Below are positions 16,242 to 22,649 of a stretch of 32,272 nt of DNA, in pieces. The stretch's first letter is position 1. The number at the start of each line of letters is the position of its first letter. A model generated the notes under the pieces. It was not told where the DNA came from and did no database searches. It saw nothing but the letters and a program-made list of their open reading frames with translations. The position numbers were made by a program, and so were the translations under genes. The DNA comes from Clostridiales bacterium (GTDB lineage Bacteria > Bacillota > Clostridia > TANB77 > CAG-508), in contig JAHZIB010000018.1 in NCBI GenBank assembly GCA_019419955.1, positions 1 through 32,272 of the forward strand. Direction: 5' to 3'.

Positions 16242-16760
16242 CTATTTACCATCCGCTTTTTTAGACAATATTATAAACATGTTTTTTCCTTCTAAAACAG
16301 GCTTCTTTTCTGGATTAGCAACATCAGATAACTCATCAATAAATTTGTTTAGATTTTCTTCTCCAAGTTTAGTATAGTTAAGCTCTCTACCTCTAAATCT
16401 AACTGTAATTTTTACCTTGTTGCCATCTTCAATAAATTTTCTTGCATTCTTTAATTTGAACTCTAAGTCATGTTGCTCAATATTTGGAGTAATTCTTATC
16501 TCTTTTACTTCAAACACTTTTTGTTTCTTCTTAGCCTCTTTTTCTTTTTTCGCTTGCTCAAATTTGTATTTGCCATAATTCATTAATTTGCAAACTGGTG
16601 GTTGTGCATTTGGAGCTACTAATACTAGGTCTAACTTCTTTTCATATGCTAAATCTAGTGCCTCATTTATTCCTACAACTCCTTTTTTTTCTCCTTGGTC
16701 ATCAATAAGTTGAACCTCTTTTGCTCTAATCCTTTCATTAATTGGTAATTCTTGTTTTAT
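16242..16760 (-). CDS. infC: Translation initiation factor IF-3, probable AUA start
   Basis: About 172 residues. IF-3 N-domain: ELPINERIRAKEVQLIDDQG and LVLVAPNAQPPVCKLMNYGK; C-domain: KEIRITPNIEQHDLEFKLKN and VKITVRFRGRELNY. It keeps 30S and 50S subunits apart and checks the start codon. The in-frame GTG at 16767-16769 overlaps the GGAGG ribosome binding site (16769-16773) and cannot be used well; no ATG or TTG fits. The ATA codon at 16758-16760 is eight bases from GGAGG and gives the expected N-terminus (IKQELPINERI). infC is known for non-standard AUU/AUA-type start codons that make it self-regulating through IF-3 proofreading. Confidence 0.9.
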   Translation of the reverse strand: MKQELPINERIRAKEVQLIDDQGEKKGVVGINEALDLAYEKKLDLVLVAPNAQPPVCKLMNYGKYKFEQAKKEKEAKKKQKVFEVKEIRITPNIEQHDLEFKLKNARKFIEDGNKVKITVRFRGRELNYTKLGEENLNKFIDELSDVANPEKKPVLEGKNMFIILSKKADGK

Positions 16761-16960
16761 ATAAAACACCTCCGAAATTTTCTATGTGCTATTGCACAAA
16801 AAAATTGATTTGTAAAGACAAACCAATCCACATTAATTACAATAATATACGTTCTTTCAAATATTCTAACCACATTTGCTAACGTTTTTGTTAATAATTT
16901 CAACCTTTTCCCTTTTGGTTAAGGTGAGAAGTGGATTGCTTCTTCTTTTTTGACTTTATT
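16761..16960 (-). promoter_or_regulatory. infC leader, L20-type attenuation region
   Basis: About 190 bases between the promoter and infC, with an intrinsic terminator about 35 bases before the start codon and several upstream complementary segments (for example CCACTTCTCACCTTAACC and AAAGGGAAAAGGTTG on the minus strand). Firmicutes infC operons carry an L20 leader in which L20 binding favours premature termination; position and layout fit, though I have not aligned it to the family. Confidence 0.6.
16798..16826 (-). terminator. Intrinsic terminator (attenuator) in the infC leader
   Basis: Read on the minus strand, TTGGTTTGT (16818-16826), loop CTTT, ACAAATCAA (16805-16813, one G-U pair), then seven Ts (16798-16804). 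It lies inside the leader of a downstream gene, which indicates attenuation. Confidence 0.75.
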
Positions 16961-16989
16961 ATTTTACTATATTTATTAACAAATGTCAA
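16961..16989 (-). promoter_or_regulatory. SigA promoter of infC-rpmI-rplT
   Basis: On the minus strand a perfect TTGACA (16984-16989), 17 bases, TAAAAT (16961-16966). Confidence 0.75.
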
Positions 16990-17167
16990 TACTTTTTAAT
17001 CTTTTTAATCTGTCTAACGTTATTGGATAATGGCTTAATATGCTTTTATAGCCGAAAACCTTGTGTTTCTATATCTGTTTCAATAATATTAATTAGAAAC
17101 ATAATGAAATTTCATATTACTACTAGACAAAACAAGAAAAATATTGTAATATATATGTTGTATATAT

Positions 17168-17242
17168 TGGGGTGTAGCCAAGCGGTAAGGCAGATGGCTC
17201 TGACCCATCGATGCGTAGGTTCGAATCCTACCACCCCAGCCA
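17168..17242 (+). tRNA. tRNA-Gln (anticodon CTG)
   Basis: The acceptor stem TGGGGTG (17168-17174) pairs with CACCCCA (17232-17238), then discriminator G and an encoded CCA (17240-17242). The anticodon stem GATGG/CCATC encloses loop CTCTGAC with anticodon CTG, reading CAG (Gln). The T arm is GTAGG-TTCGAAT-CCTAC. The U1-A72 pair is typical of tRNA-Gln. The phage-derived island starts within 60 bases of its 3' end, so it may be the ancestral integration site. Confidence 0.95.
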
Positions 17243-17245
17243 AAA

Positions 17246-17310
17246 TTAAAGTTTTTTGAATTATCCTTCTTACATTTCAAAAAACTTTAAATATTGAAAT
17301 ATCAATATTT
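17246..17310 (+). terminator. Double hairpin after tRNA-Gln
   Basis: Perfect 15-base arms TTAAAGTTTTTTGAA (17246-17260) and TTCAAAAAACTTTAA (17276-17290). A second hairpin AAATATTGA (17289-17297)/TCAATATTT (17302-17310) follows, with GGAGTTTTTTTT after it. Confidence 0.75.
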
Positions 17311-17469
17311 GGAGTTTTTTTTATTTTCATTATATGTTAAATATATTTTAAAAATTTCTGCTATTGCATTACTTATTGCATTATTCTTCTGATATAAAAC
17401 TTTTCTTCTAAGCTTCTCTAGTGTAGCAGTATCTCCTCTACTTTTTCTCTTTATTTTCTTGTATTGCAT
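17302..17469 (-). CDS. Small basic protein of 55 residues
   Basis: MQYKKIKRKSRGDTATLEKL begins a strongly basic protein (many Lys/Arg), with a helical middle (EKLRRKVLYQKNNAISNAIAEI, about 18-39) and a KNSKY end. I do not recognise it. ATG at 17467-17469 has AGGTGG eleven bases upstream, which is acceptable; a GTG at 17484 adds five residues. The 3' end overlaps the tRNA terminator hairpin. It is co-directional with the 46-residue gene upstream and may be co-transcribed with it. Confidence 0.4.
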   Translation of the reverse strand: MQYKKIKRKSRGDTATLEKLRRKVLYQKNNAISNAIAEIFKIYLTYNENKKNSKY

Positions 17470-17561
17470 TAAAATGGAAGCCACCTAAATTTATGTAGGT
17501 AGAATTATCATATACATAAAAATACCTCTTTTTATACTGCTTTTATTAATAATGTTAAAAT

Positions 17562-17702
17562 TCAACTATTTAGAAAACTATTTATAATTTTTATTCTTAT
17601 GATATTATAAAATTTTAAATATATTTTTTTACACATGCAAAATACTATCCTTTCTCTAAAATTTAGTTCATTTTTCACCTCTTTAACTATTTTTTCTTCC
17701 AT
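17562..17702 (-). CDS. 46-residue protein divergent from the HTH regulator
   Basis: MEEKIVKEVKNELNFRERIV, then FCMCKKIYLKFYNIIRIKII. The first half is charged and helical, the second amphipathic with aromatic residues, which might associate with the membrane. The ribosome binding site AGGAGGAG lies six bases before the ATG at 17700-17702. Small proteins of this type accompany XRE regulators in Clostridial mobile regions, as far as I recall; the function is unknown. It reads away from the HTH gene across a regulatory region with repeated GAATGTATA half-sites, one of which overlaps its own start codon region (17700-17707). Confidence 0.6.
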   Translation of the reverse strand: MEEKIVKEVKNELNFRERIVFCMCKKIYLKFYNIIRIKIINSFLNS

Positions 17703-17722
17703 ACATTCTCCTCCTATGTTTC

Positions 17723-17751
17723 TTGACAATTTTGTTTCTAGAATGTATAAC
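17723..17751 (+). promoter_or_regulatory. SigA promoter toward the HTH regulator
   Basis: TTGACA (17723-17728), 17 bases, TATAAC (17746-17751). The HTH start is 227 bases downstream, and two terminator-like hairpins lie between. Confidence 0.65.
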
Positions 17752-17781
17752 TAAAATGGTGTATGATTTAAGTATACATTC
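17741..17781. promoter_or_regulatory. Inverted operator half-sites GAATGTATA / TATACATTC
   Basis: GAATGTATA (17741-17749) overlaps the -10, and TATACATTC (17773-17781) is its inverse 23 bases further on. A third partial half-site ATACATTC stands at 17701-17708. The arrangement fits a repressor operator between divergent genes, probably for the HTH protein encoded at 17978. Confidence 0.5.
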
Positions 17782-17784
17782 TTG

Positions 17785-17818
17785 AGATAGTTTAGTTCCA
17801 GCTAGACTATCTTTTTTG
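17785..17818 (+). terminator. Terminator hairpin close behind the promoter
   Basis: AGATAGTTTAG (17785-17795) pairs with CTAGACTATCT (17802-17812, one wobble), then a run of Ts to 17817. It lies about 25 bases after the expected transcription start, so most transcripts from 17751 would end here unless antitermination occurs. Confidence 0.65.
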
Positions 17819-17905
17819 TTTTATTTTTTCGTATATTATACGATATATAATAGTACAAATTTCGACATTATGCAAGAAAAATCGTATGTCACAATTCGAC
17901 AAATG

Positions 17906-17927
17906 GTTCGCTCCCAGCGAACTTTTT
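17906..17927 (+). terminator. Second short terminator-like hairpin in the HTH leader
   Basis: GTTCGCT (17906-17912), loop CCC, AGCGAAC (17916-17922), followed by five Ts. Two exact TTCGACA heptamers (17861-17867 and 17895-17901, the complement of the Spo0A box TGTCGAA) lie in the same leader. Confidence 0.5.
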
Positions 17928-17977
17928 CTGTAGATAAATTGTGGATAATTGTTTATACTATAGATGAGGGATTGCCT

Positions 17978-18334
17978 ATGTTTATTTTTGTTATTAAAAA
18001 TATAAGAAAATATAAGAATGTTTCTTTACAAGAATTAAGTCAAAAAAGTAAAATGTCTAAAAGTTATTTGTACGAATTAGAAAACAATAGAAAAATTAAT
18101 ATTTCTTCAGATAAACTCTATAGAATAGCAAGTGTACTAAATGTTAATGTTAAAGACTTGTTCTATACTTCTTTCGATATAGAGAATTTAAGAAAGAAAC
18201 TGCATTATAGAATTAACAAATATGGCTTAGGCTCTAAAGAAGTTCTTGAAATTAGCAAACTAATAGATTTACTTGTTAATATTAATTTTAAAGAGCTAAA
18301 CTGTACTGAATCTAAAAAATTGGACATTTTTTGA
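17978..18334 (+). CDS. XRE-family HTH regulator
   Basis: 118 residues. The N-terminal helix-turn-helix is NIRKYKNVSLQELSQKSKMS to KSYLYELENNRKINISSDKL (about residues 7-47), a Cro/CI/SinR-like domain with the typical SYLYELENN recognition helix, followed by a C-terminal helical part (about 66-105) with no peptidase or ligand domain, as in SinR-like proteins. The ATG at 17978-17980 is chosen because GAGGG is seven bases upstream and family alignment begins here; the frame is open further upstream without a ribosome binding site. It is the only plus-strand gene of the island and probably represses it, acting on the GAATGTATA sites. Its expression seems subject to two terminators in its leader. 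Confidence 0.85.
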   Translation: MFIFVIKNIRKYKNVSLQELSQKSKMSKSYLYELENNRKINISSDKLYRIASVLNVNVKDLFYTSFDIENLRKKLHYRINKYGLGSKEVLEISKLIDLLVNINFKELNCTESKKLDIF

Positions 18335-18341
18335 TCAAGTA

Positions 18342-18803
18342 CTAAGCAGCTCTTTTGGAGTAAGTTCTATATTGTACAGGATTCATCCTTTTAATTTGCC
18401 TTTTATCCTTTTATTATTATAATAATCTCTATATTCTAAAGCCATTCTTCTATATCAATATCTTCCTTTATTTTCATGATAAATAGATGTTTTTCCTACT
18501 ACGATACTTTTCATAAAGGGCTTGTGGTCCTTTCTCATAATATATATGTTCCCATTTACTTACAACTGCATTGTTTGCTAAATTAAAATGAATCGCTGTT
18601 TCAAAATTTGATAAATGGTTTGTATACATATATACTATCTTTAAATTATCCATTGTATGAAGTTTTTAAATTCTTTAATAATCCTTGTTTTCCATGTATT
18701 TGATATTTTCAGCCATTTTTGTACAATTACTTTAACTGGTATATTAAAATAATCAGTAGTTGATTTGAAACCATTATATCCTTCTATACAAGATAGTAAT
18801 ACT
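18342..18803 (-). pseudogene. IS3-family transposase relic, internally deleted
   Basis: Read on the minus strand, fragments in several frames match IS3 (IS150-like) transposases in order. First an OrfA helix-turn-helix part (CIEGYNGFKSTTDYFNIP), then a second HTH-like part (LANNAVVSKWEHIYYEKGPQ with ALYEKYRSRK), then the C-terminal end of OrfB (YRDYYNNKRIKGKLKG, one-base shift, MNPVQYRTYSKRAA, stop at 18342). The whole DDE catalytic core is missing: only about 460 bases remain of roughly 1.3 kb. It sits three bases after the endolysin stop. This explains the gap of about 470 bases with no intact gene between the HTH gene and the lysin. Confidence 0.75.
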
Positions 18804-18805
18804 TG

Positions 18806-19858
18806 TTATTTTATAACTAATTTCTTTCCTGGATAAATTAGATTTGCATTATCGATGTTATTATCTTTTACCAGCTTAGCTACAGTAGTTTTGTATCTAG
18901 AAGCTATGCCAGATAGTGTATCTCCACTTTTTACTATGTATGTTTTTGTTACATTTGTTCCTAGAAGTTGATTTACTTTAGCTTGCACGGTATCGTAATT
19001 GTACCCCTCCGCTTCAAGCTTCCTTTTACGCTCTTCTCCATTTCCATATTTGCCTGCGACAACATTTTTTGCCACTTCTGTTACAGATTTCTTATTGTTT
19101 CTAGACAATATCTCATTTACTCTATCTTGAACTGCATCGTAATCATATCCTGCTTTTTCTAGCCTGTCTTTTCTATCTTTTCCATTTCCCCATTTGTTGT
19201 CTATAACCTCTTCTGCAAGTTCGTCTACAGTTTTCTTATCGCTAGTATCTGCTTCAGACTCTTTTATAATATCTTGATTATATAAATAATTCATATCACA
19301 ATTTCCTGATATACCATTTACACTTCCGTTTGAAGAATATTGCCATATATCATATTTGCCTGTATATTCACATTCTTTGTAGTACTGTGCTACCCAAACA
19401 GAAATATTTTCATCAAAGTTATTTGGATTTAATTCATTTTTTAGCCAATTCATATTCGCATACACTCCTGCTTGATAGCCTTTACTCTTCACATATTTTG
19501 CAAATTCGTTGCATTGATTTGTTAATGTTGCAATCGTTTCTCCTTGAATATCTTTATCTTCCATGTCCAAGTAAATAGGTATGTCCAACTTTTTATTACC
19601 TAGATTTTCTAAAGCCCATTTTAACCCTTTCTTTAGAGTATCAACAGAGTTGCAATAATTGTATATGTATGCACCTACCTTAATACCTTGAGTCCTAGCA
19701 TTTTTATAGTTATTCTCGAACTTACTGTCCTTATAATTAGCATCGTAATCGTAGATATTACCTAACTTTATTATTGCAAATTCTATTCCATCCGCTTTAA
19801 CTTTGTCCCATTCAATATTTCCTTGAAACTCGCTTACGTCTATTCCTTTTTTAGCCAT
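18806..19858 (-). CDS. Phage endolysin: GH25 lysozyme with two CW_7 repeats and LysM
   Basis: 350 residues. GH25 domain (1 to about 195): KKGIDVSEFQGNIEW with Asp7, and IYLDMED with Asp98 and Glu100 at the catalytic positions. Two cell-wall-binding CW_7 (Cpl-7-type) repeats follow, about 209-252 (WGNGKDRKDRLEKAGYDYDA) and 257-298 (YGNGEERKRKLEAEGYNYDT). A C-terminal LysM (about 306-349, YIVKSGDTLSGIASRYKTTV) completes it. The enzyme hydrolyses the N-acetylmuramic acid linkage to release phage particles. No signal peptide, so export depends on the holin encoded just upstream (stop and start abut). All catalytic positions are present and the frame is intact. Confidence 0.95.
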   Translation of the reverse strand: MAKKGIDVSEFQGNIEWDKVKADGIEFAIIKLGNIYDYDANYKDSKFENNYKNARTQGIKVGAYIYNYCNSVDTLKKGLKWALENLGNKKLDIPIYLDMEDKDIQGETIATLTNQCNEFAKYVKSKGYQAGVYANMNWLKNELNPNNFDENISVWVAQYYKECEYTGKYDIWQYSSNGSVNGISGNCDMNYLYNQDIIKESEADTSDKKTVDELAEEVIDNKWGNGKDRKDRLEKAGYDYDAVQDRVNEILSRNNKKSVTEVAKNVVAGKYGNGEERKRKLEAEGYNYDTVQAKVNQLLGTNVTKTYIVKSGDTLSGIASRYKTTVAKLVKDNNIDNANLIYPGKKLVIK

Positions 19859-20206
19859 CTATTTATCCTCTTTCTTCTTTAATATATCTCCTATTTTACC
19901 CAGATTAACTCCTGCTTTTTGCAAGTTCTCTAAAATTGACATTACTTCCATAATACATATGTACACAGTAATTACTTTGGGGACTATCTGTATTCCAAAT
20001 GCAAATTCTACTACATAACTAACTATAATTGCTACAATTAACAAGCACTTATGTAGTAACCCTTCTCTCATTATTTTACTATCCACATTTTTATTAATTA
20101 CTGCTTGTATATATCCTGTTAAAATGTCTAGTCCACTAAATATCAGTGGCGTTATTACTTGCCATATAATACTACTAAATGTTAATGTTTTTAATACTTC
20201 TTCCAT
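19859..20206 (-). CDS. Phage holin
   Basis: 115 residues with about three membrane segments (residues 12-32, 50-68, 70-90) and a charged C-terminus ending KIGDILKKKEDK. LIFSGLDILTGYIQAVINKNVDSKIMREG is typical of the Clostridial toxin-secretion/lysis holin family (Bacteriophage_holin_4). It makes the membrane lesion through which the endolysin passes. It lies directly upstream of the lysin, whose start abuts its stop. Confidence 0.88.
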   Translation of the reverse strand: MEEVLKTLTFSSIIWQVITPLIFSGLDILTGYIQAVINKNVDSKIMREGLLHKCLLIVAIIVSYVVEFAFGIQIVPKVITVYICIMEVMSILENLQKAGVNLGKIGDILKKKEDK

Positions 20207-20215
20207 TTTTTCTCC

Positions 20216-20972
20216 TTAGCTCAACTTTACTACTTCAAAAAAGCACTGAGATTGGTTGTTGTCAATAATATCTGACTTACTTGCAGTAATATTTATAGAT
20301 ATTTCATCTCCCTCAGTTACAGGCATGATAGCACAAGCGTTTACGACCGTTTGTTTTAAAGCAAGTCCGCATTCTACTTGAAATGGTACCTTGGTCTGAC
20401 TCATTTCTTCTGATTGTTATAATTTTTGAAGTGGACAAATCAACAGTGGTATAAAAATAAAGTTGCACATTAACTAAGATTGTATTGATGTTCTTTCCTA
20501 TTATAATCTTATTATTACTTAAAGACAATTCGCCCATTTTATACCTTTCTATATCGAAAGGCATAAGAACTTCTTTCCTGTCCTGAGATCCTGATATTGT
20601 CATTTGTTGACTCATTCCTGCTCTCAGTATTGCAGTTGCTAATCCATTTTCTACAACTGTTTTATCTGCTTTATTATCTACTTTAATAGATAAAGTATCT
20701 AAATCACTTTCGTCCGCTTTACTATCTACTTTTGTAGATAAAGTATCTAAATCACTTTTGTCTGCTTTATTATCTACTTTCGTAGATAAAGTATTTAAAT
20801 CACTTTTGTCTGCTTTGGCATTATCAATATTATCTTGCATTTTGTTTAAATTAAATGCAGACAAAGGTGTATTTCCATTCCAAACCTCTGGCGTTACTAT
20901 ATAGTTTTGCCTATTTATTGTTACATACGCCTCTTGTGTTTTTGTTCCATCTTCGAAAGGTATTTTATCCAT
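20216..20972 (-). CDS. Tail fibre or baseplate protein, frameshifted
   Basis: Two overlapping frames form one protein of about 251 residues. The N-terminal frame (from ATG 20972) opens MDKIPFEDGTKTQEAYVTIN and PEVWNGNTPLSAFNLNKMQDN, a common start of Clostridial phage tail proteins. It continues with four near-identical units of about 14 residues (K-A-D-K-S-D-L-x-T-L-S-T-K-V), a trimeric coiled-coil spacer. After VDLSTSKIITIRRN the natural continuation SQTKVPFQVECGLALKQ to CFFEVVKLS lies in another frame; one extra base at about 20402-20404 (AATGAGTCAG where AATAGTCAG would be read) separates them. Product and position downstream of the S74 fibre suggest receptor binding or a fibre accessory. 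Whether the frameshift is real is open. Confidence 0.75.
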
Positions 20973-21177
20973 TTGCTACCTCCTTTTTTTTCTCCTTTAA
21001 GCTTTCCTCATAATCTTTCTTGGAATTTTCTAATTCTTTTTGTTTTAGAAAAGAAATTTGCTTATAAATATCCTTTAGAAGTGGTTCTAGAAGAAAAGGT
21101 GGCAATCCACTTTCATTTATTATTTTCGCTATTTTTTCTCCTGTCTCTTCTACTATCAAATTCGCTGGTTTATTCAT
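20965..21177 (-). CDS. Small helical phage protein in the tail-lysis interval
   Basis: 70 residues: MNKPANLIVEETGEKIAKII, then NESGLPPFLLEPLLKDIYKQ and a long Lys/Glu-rich helix to the end (about 40-68, probable coiled coil). Proteins of this size and pattern often lie between fibre and holin genes in Clostridial siphophages. The function is unknown. It overlaps the start of the next gene by 8 bases and shares its first base with the end of the S74 fibre gene, so it is tightly packed in the operon. Confidence 0.7.
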   Translation of the reverse strand: MNKPANLIVEETGEKIAKIINESGLPPFLLEPLLKDIYKQISFLKQKELENSKKDYEESLKEKKKEVANG

Positions 21178-22649
21178 TATCTCATCTCCAATTCTTTTAT
21201 TTTTTCTTCTAAACTTTGTATTTTCTTTTCAAAGTATATTTGCCTTAATATTAAAAATTGTTCATAATTAACTTTATAATATTCTTTTTTATCTTTAAAA
21301 TTATAGATAATTTTCCCAATTAATGCATAATCATCCTCATTCATCGATTTATTTTTCATTTCTTCTATTAATTCTTGTGCAAGAATACCAACTTTCATTT
21401 TATCATTTAGTGTTTTTGTTTTAAATTGATACAATTTCATATTTCCAACCAAATCAATCAATTCTGTTGATATTTCTTTAATATCTGTTTTTAATCTCTT
21501 GTCAGATACTTCCCCTGTGTAATTTCCGTCTACATAAAAGCACAAATCTCCTGATACCACTTCACAATTATAAAAATGTGTTGTTGTGCATCCTGTCATA
21601 GCATATCCCAAATAATAATTAGTATTTGAAATTCTGGTATGAATTAATGGTGCTGGCTTATTTGTGTCACTACTATATAAAGTATCTGCTCTTACATTTG
21701 TTCCAAGAACTTCATAGGATGATAAAGATATTGCATCAGATAAATGTGCACATGTAATATTAGTAGCTGAAAAATCTCCTGCCACAACAAAATTTCCACC
21801 ATACTCAGATGCTTCCGAGGAATATGCACCTGTTATATAGAATATTGGATAAAATGAGCTACCTTTTTGTATTCCCCAAGCCATCCCTTTAGAGTTATCA
21901 TTCTCCATATTCAAATTGAATGCTATCATTGGAATTACAGTATTATCTATATAATAATCTATTATTCCAATGTCGCCTATTAAAGTTCCATCATTCTCAT
22001 AGAAATGTTGTCCTGTTTTGTCTAAAGCCATTAATAAATTATTGTTATTATCTAGTATTTGAAATTGAGCATTTTTTAACTGTATATAATCAGAAATATT
22101 ATTCCATGCGATTTGTACACTTTCATAATTTAACTCTATTTGTGTACCAAACTCATCTTCTCCTACTTTTTTATTAACTTCTAGCATTATTGTACTAGAA
22201 GTTAATTCTATAGCAGAATTCATTTCTTCTGTCGTAGAATAACCTTCAAGTTTTTGATTTACAGATAATTCAATACTTGATGCAGTTTCATTTATAGTAG
22301 ATGTCATTTGATTTATAGTAACATACGTATCTGTAAAATCATTTTTCACAATGTATGAAGCATAAAAATAATTTCCTTGCATATCTGAAAGATATATATA
22401 GTTATCTCCTTCAAAAAGCTTTATATCTACATCTGTCAGTTCTTGTATAACCGGTTCGTCCAGTACTGATAAAACACCATACTCACTTAAACTAAGTCGT
22501 CTTGTTACATATATTTTATTTAGTTCTATATTTAAACTGTCATATACTTTGCCTTTTACTCTTAACTCCTCTATATCTATTGTATATTCTTTCTTTTCAT
22601 TGCTAGGGGTTGAGCTTGGCTGCTTATCTACTATAATTTTATATTGCAC
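21177..22649 (-). CDS. Tail fibre protein with C-terminal S74 intramolecular chaperone
   Basis: 490 residues. N-terminal part (1-110) binds the tail tip, followed by Thr/Ser/Glu-rich repeats around TSTINETASSIELSVNQK and SSTIMLEVNKKV (115-163), a trimeric shaft, and a middle domain. The C-terminus has the peptidase S74 motif SDKRLKTDI (Ser382, Lys387), with GILAQELIEE and a terminal coiled coil (KKIQSLEEKIKELEMR). S74 domains trimerise the fibre and then cut themselves off. The receptor-binding part would be the segment before Ser382. The gene abuts the upstream tail gene (22650). Confidence 0.88.
   Translation of the reverse strand: MQYKIIVDKQPSSTPSNEKKEYTIDIEELRVKGKVYDSLNIELNKIYVTRRLSLSEYGVLSVLDEPVIQELTDVDIKLFEGDNYIYLSDMQGNYFYASYIVKNDFTDTYVTINQMTSTINETASSIELSVNQKLEGYSTTEEMNSAIELTSSTIMLEVNKKVGEDEFGTQIELNYESVQIAWNNISDYIQLKNAQFQILDNNNNLLMALDKTGQHFYENDGTLIGDIGIIDYYIDNTVIPMIAFNLNMENDNSKGMAWGIQKGSSFYPIFYITGAYSSEASEYGGNFVVAGDFSATNITCAHLSDAISLSSYEVLGTNVRADTLYSSDTNKPAPLIHTRISNTNYYLGYAMTGCTTTHFYNCEVVSGDLCFYVDGNYTGEVSDKRLKTDIKEISTELIDLVGNMKLYQFKTKTLNDKMKVGILAQELIEEMKNKSMNEDDYALIGKIIYNFKDKKEYYKVNYEQFLILRQIYFEKKIQSLEEKIKELEMR

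Noticed and set aside
17861..17901. Two TTCGACA heptamers upstream of the HTH gene as definite Spo0A sites
   Set aside because: They are 34 bp apart rather than 10, and about three chance occurrences are expected in this window, so I list them only as supporting context.
20600..20830. Possible CRISPR-like array
   Set aside because: The repeated units are in-frame codons of the fibre coiled-coil repeat, directly contiguous without unique spacers.
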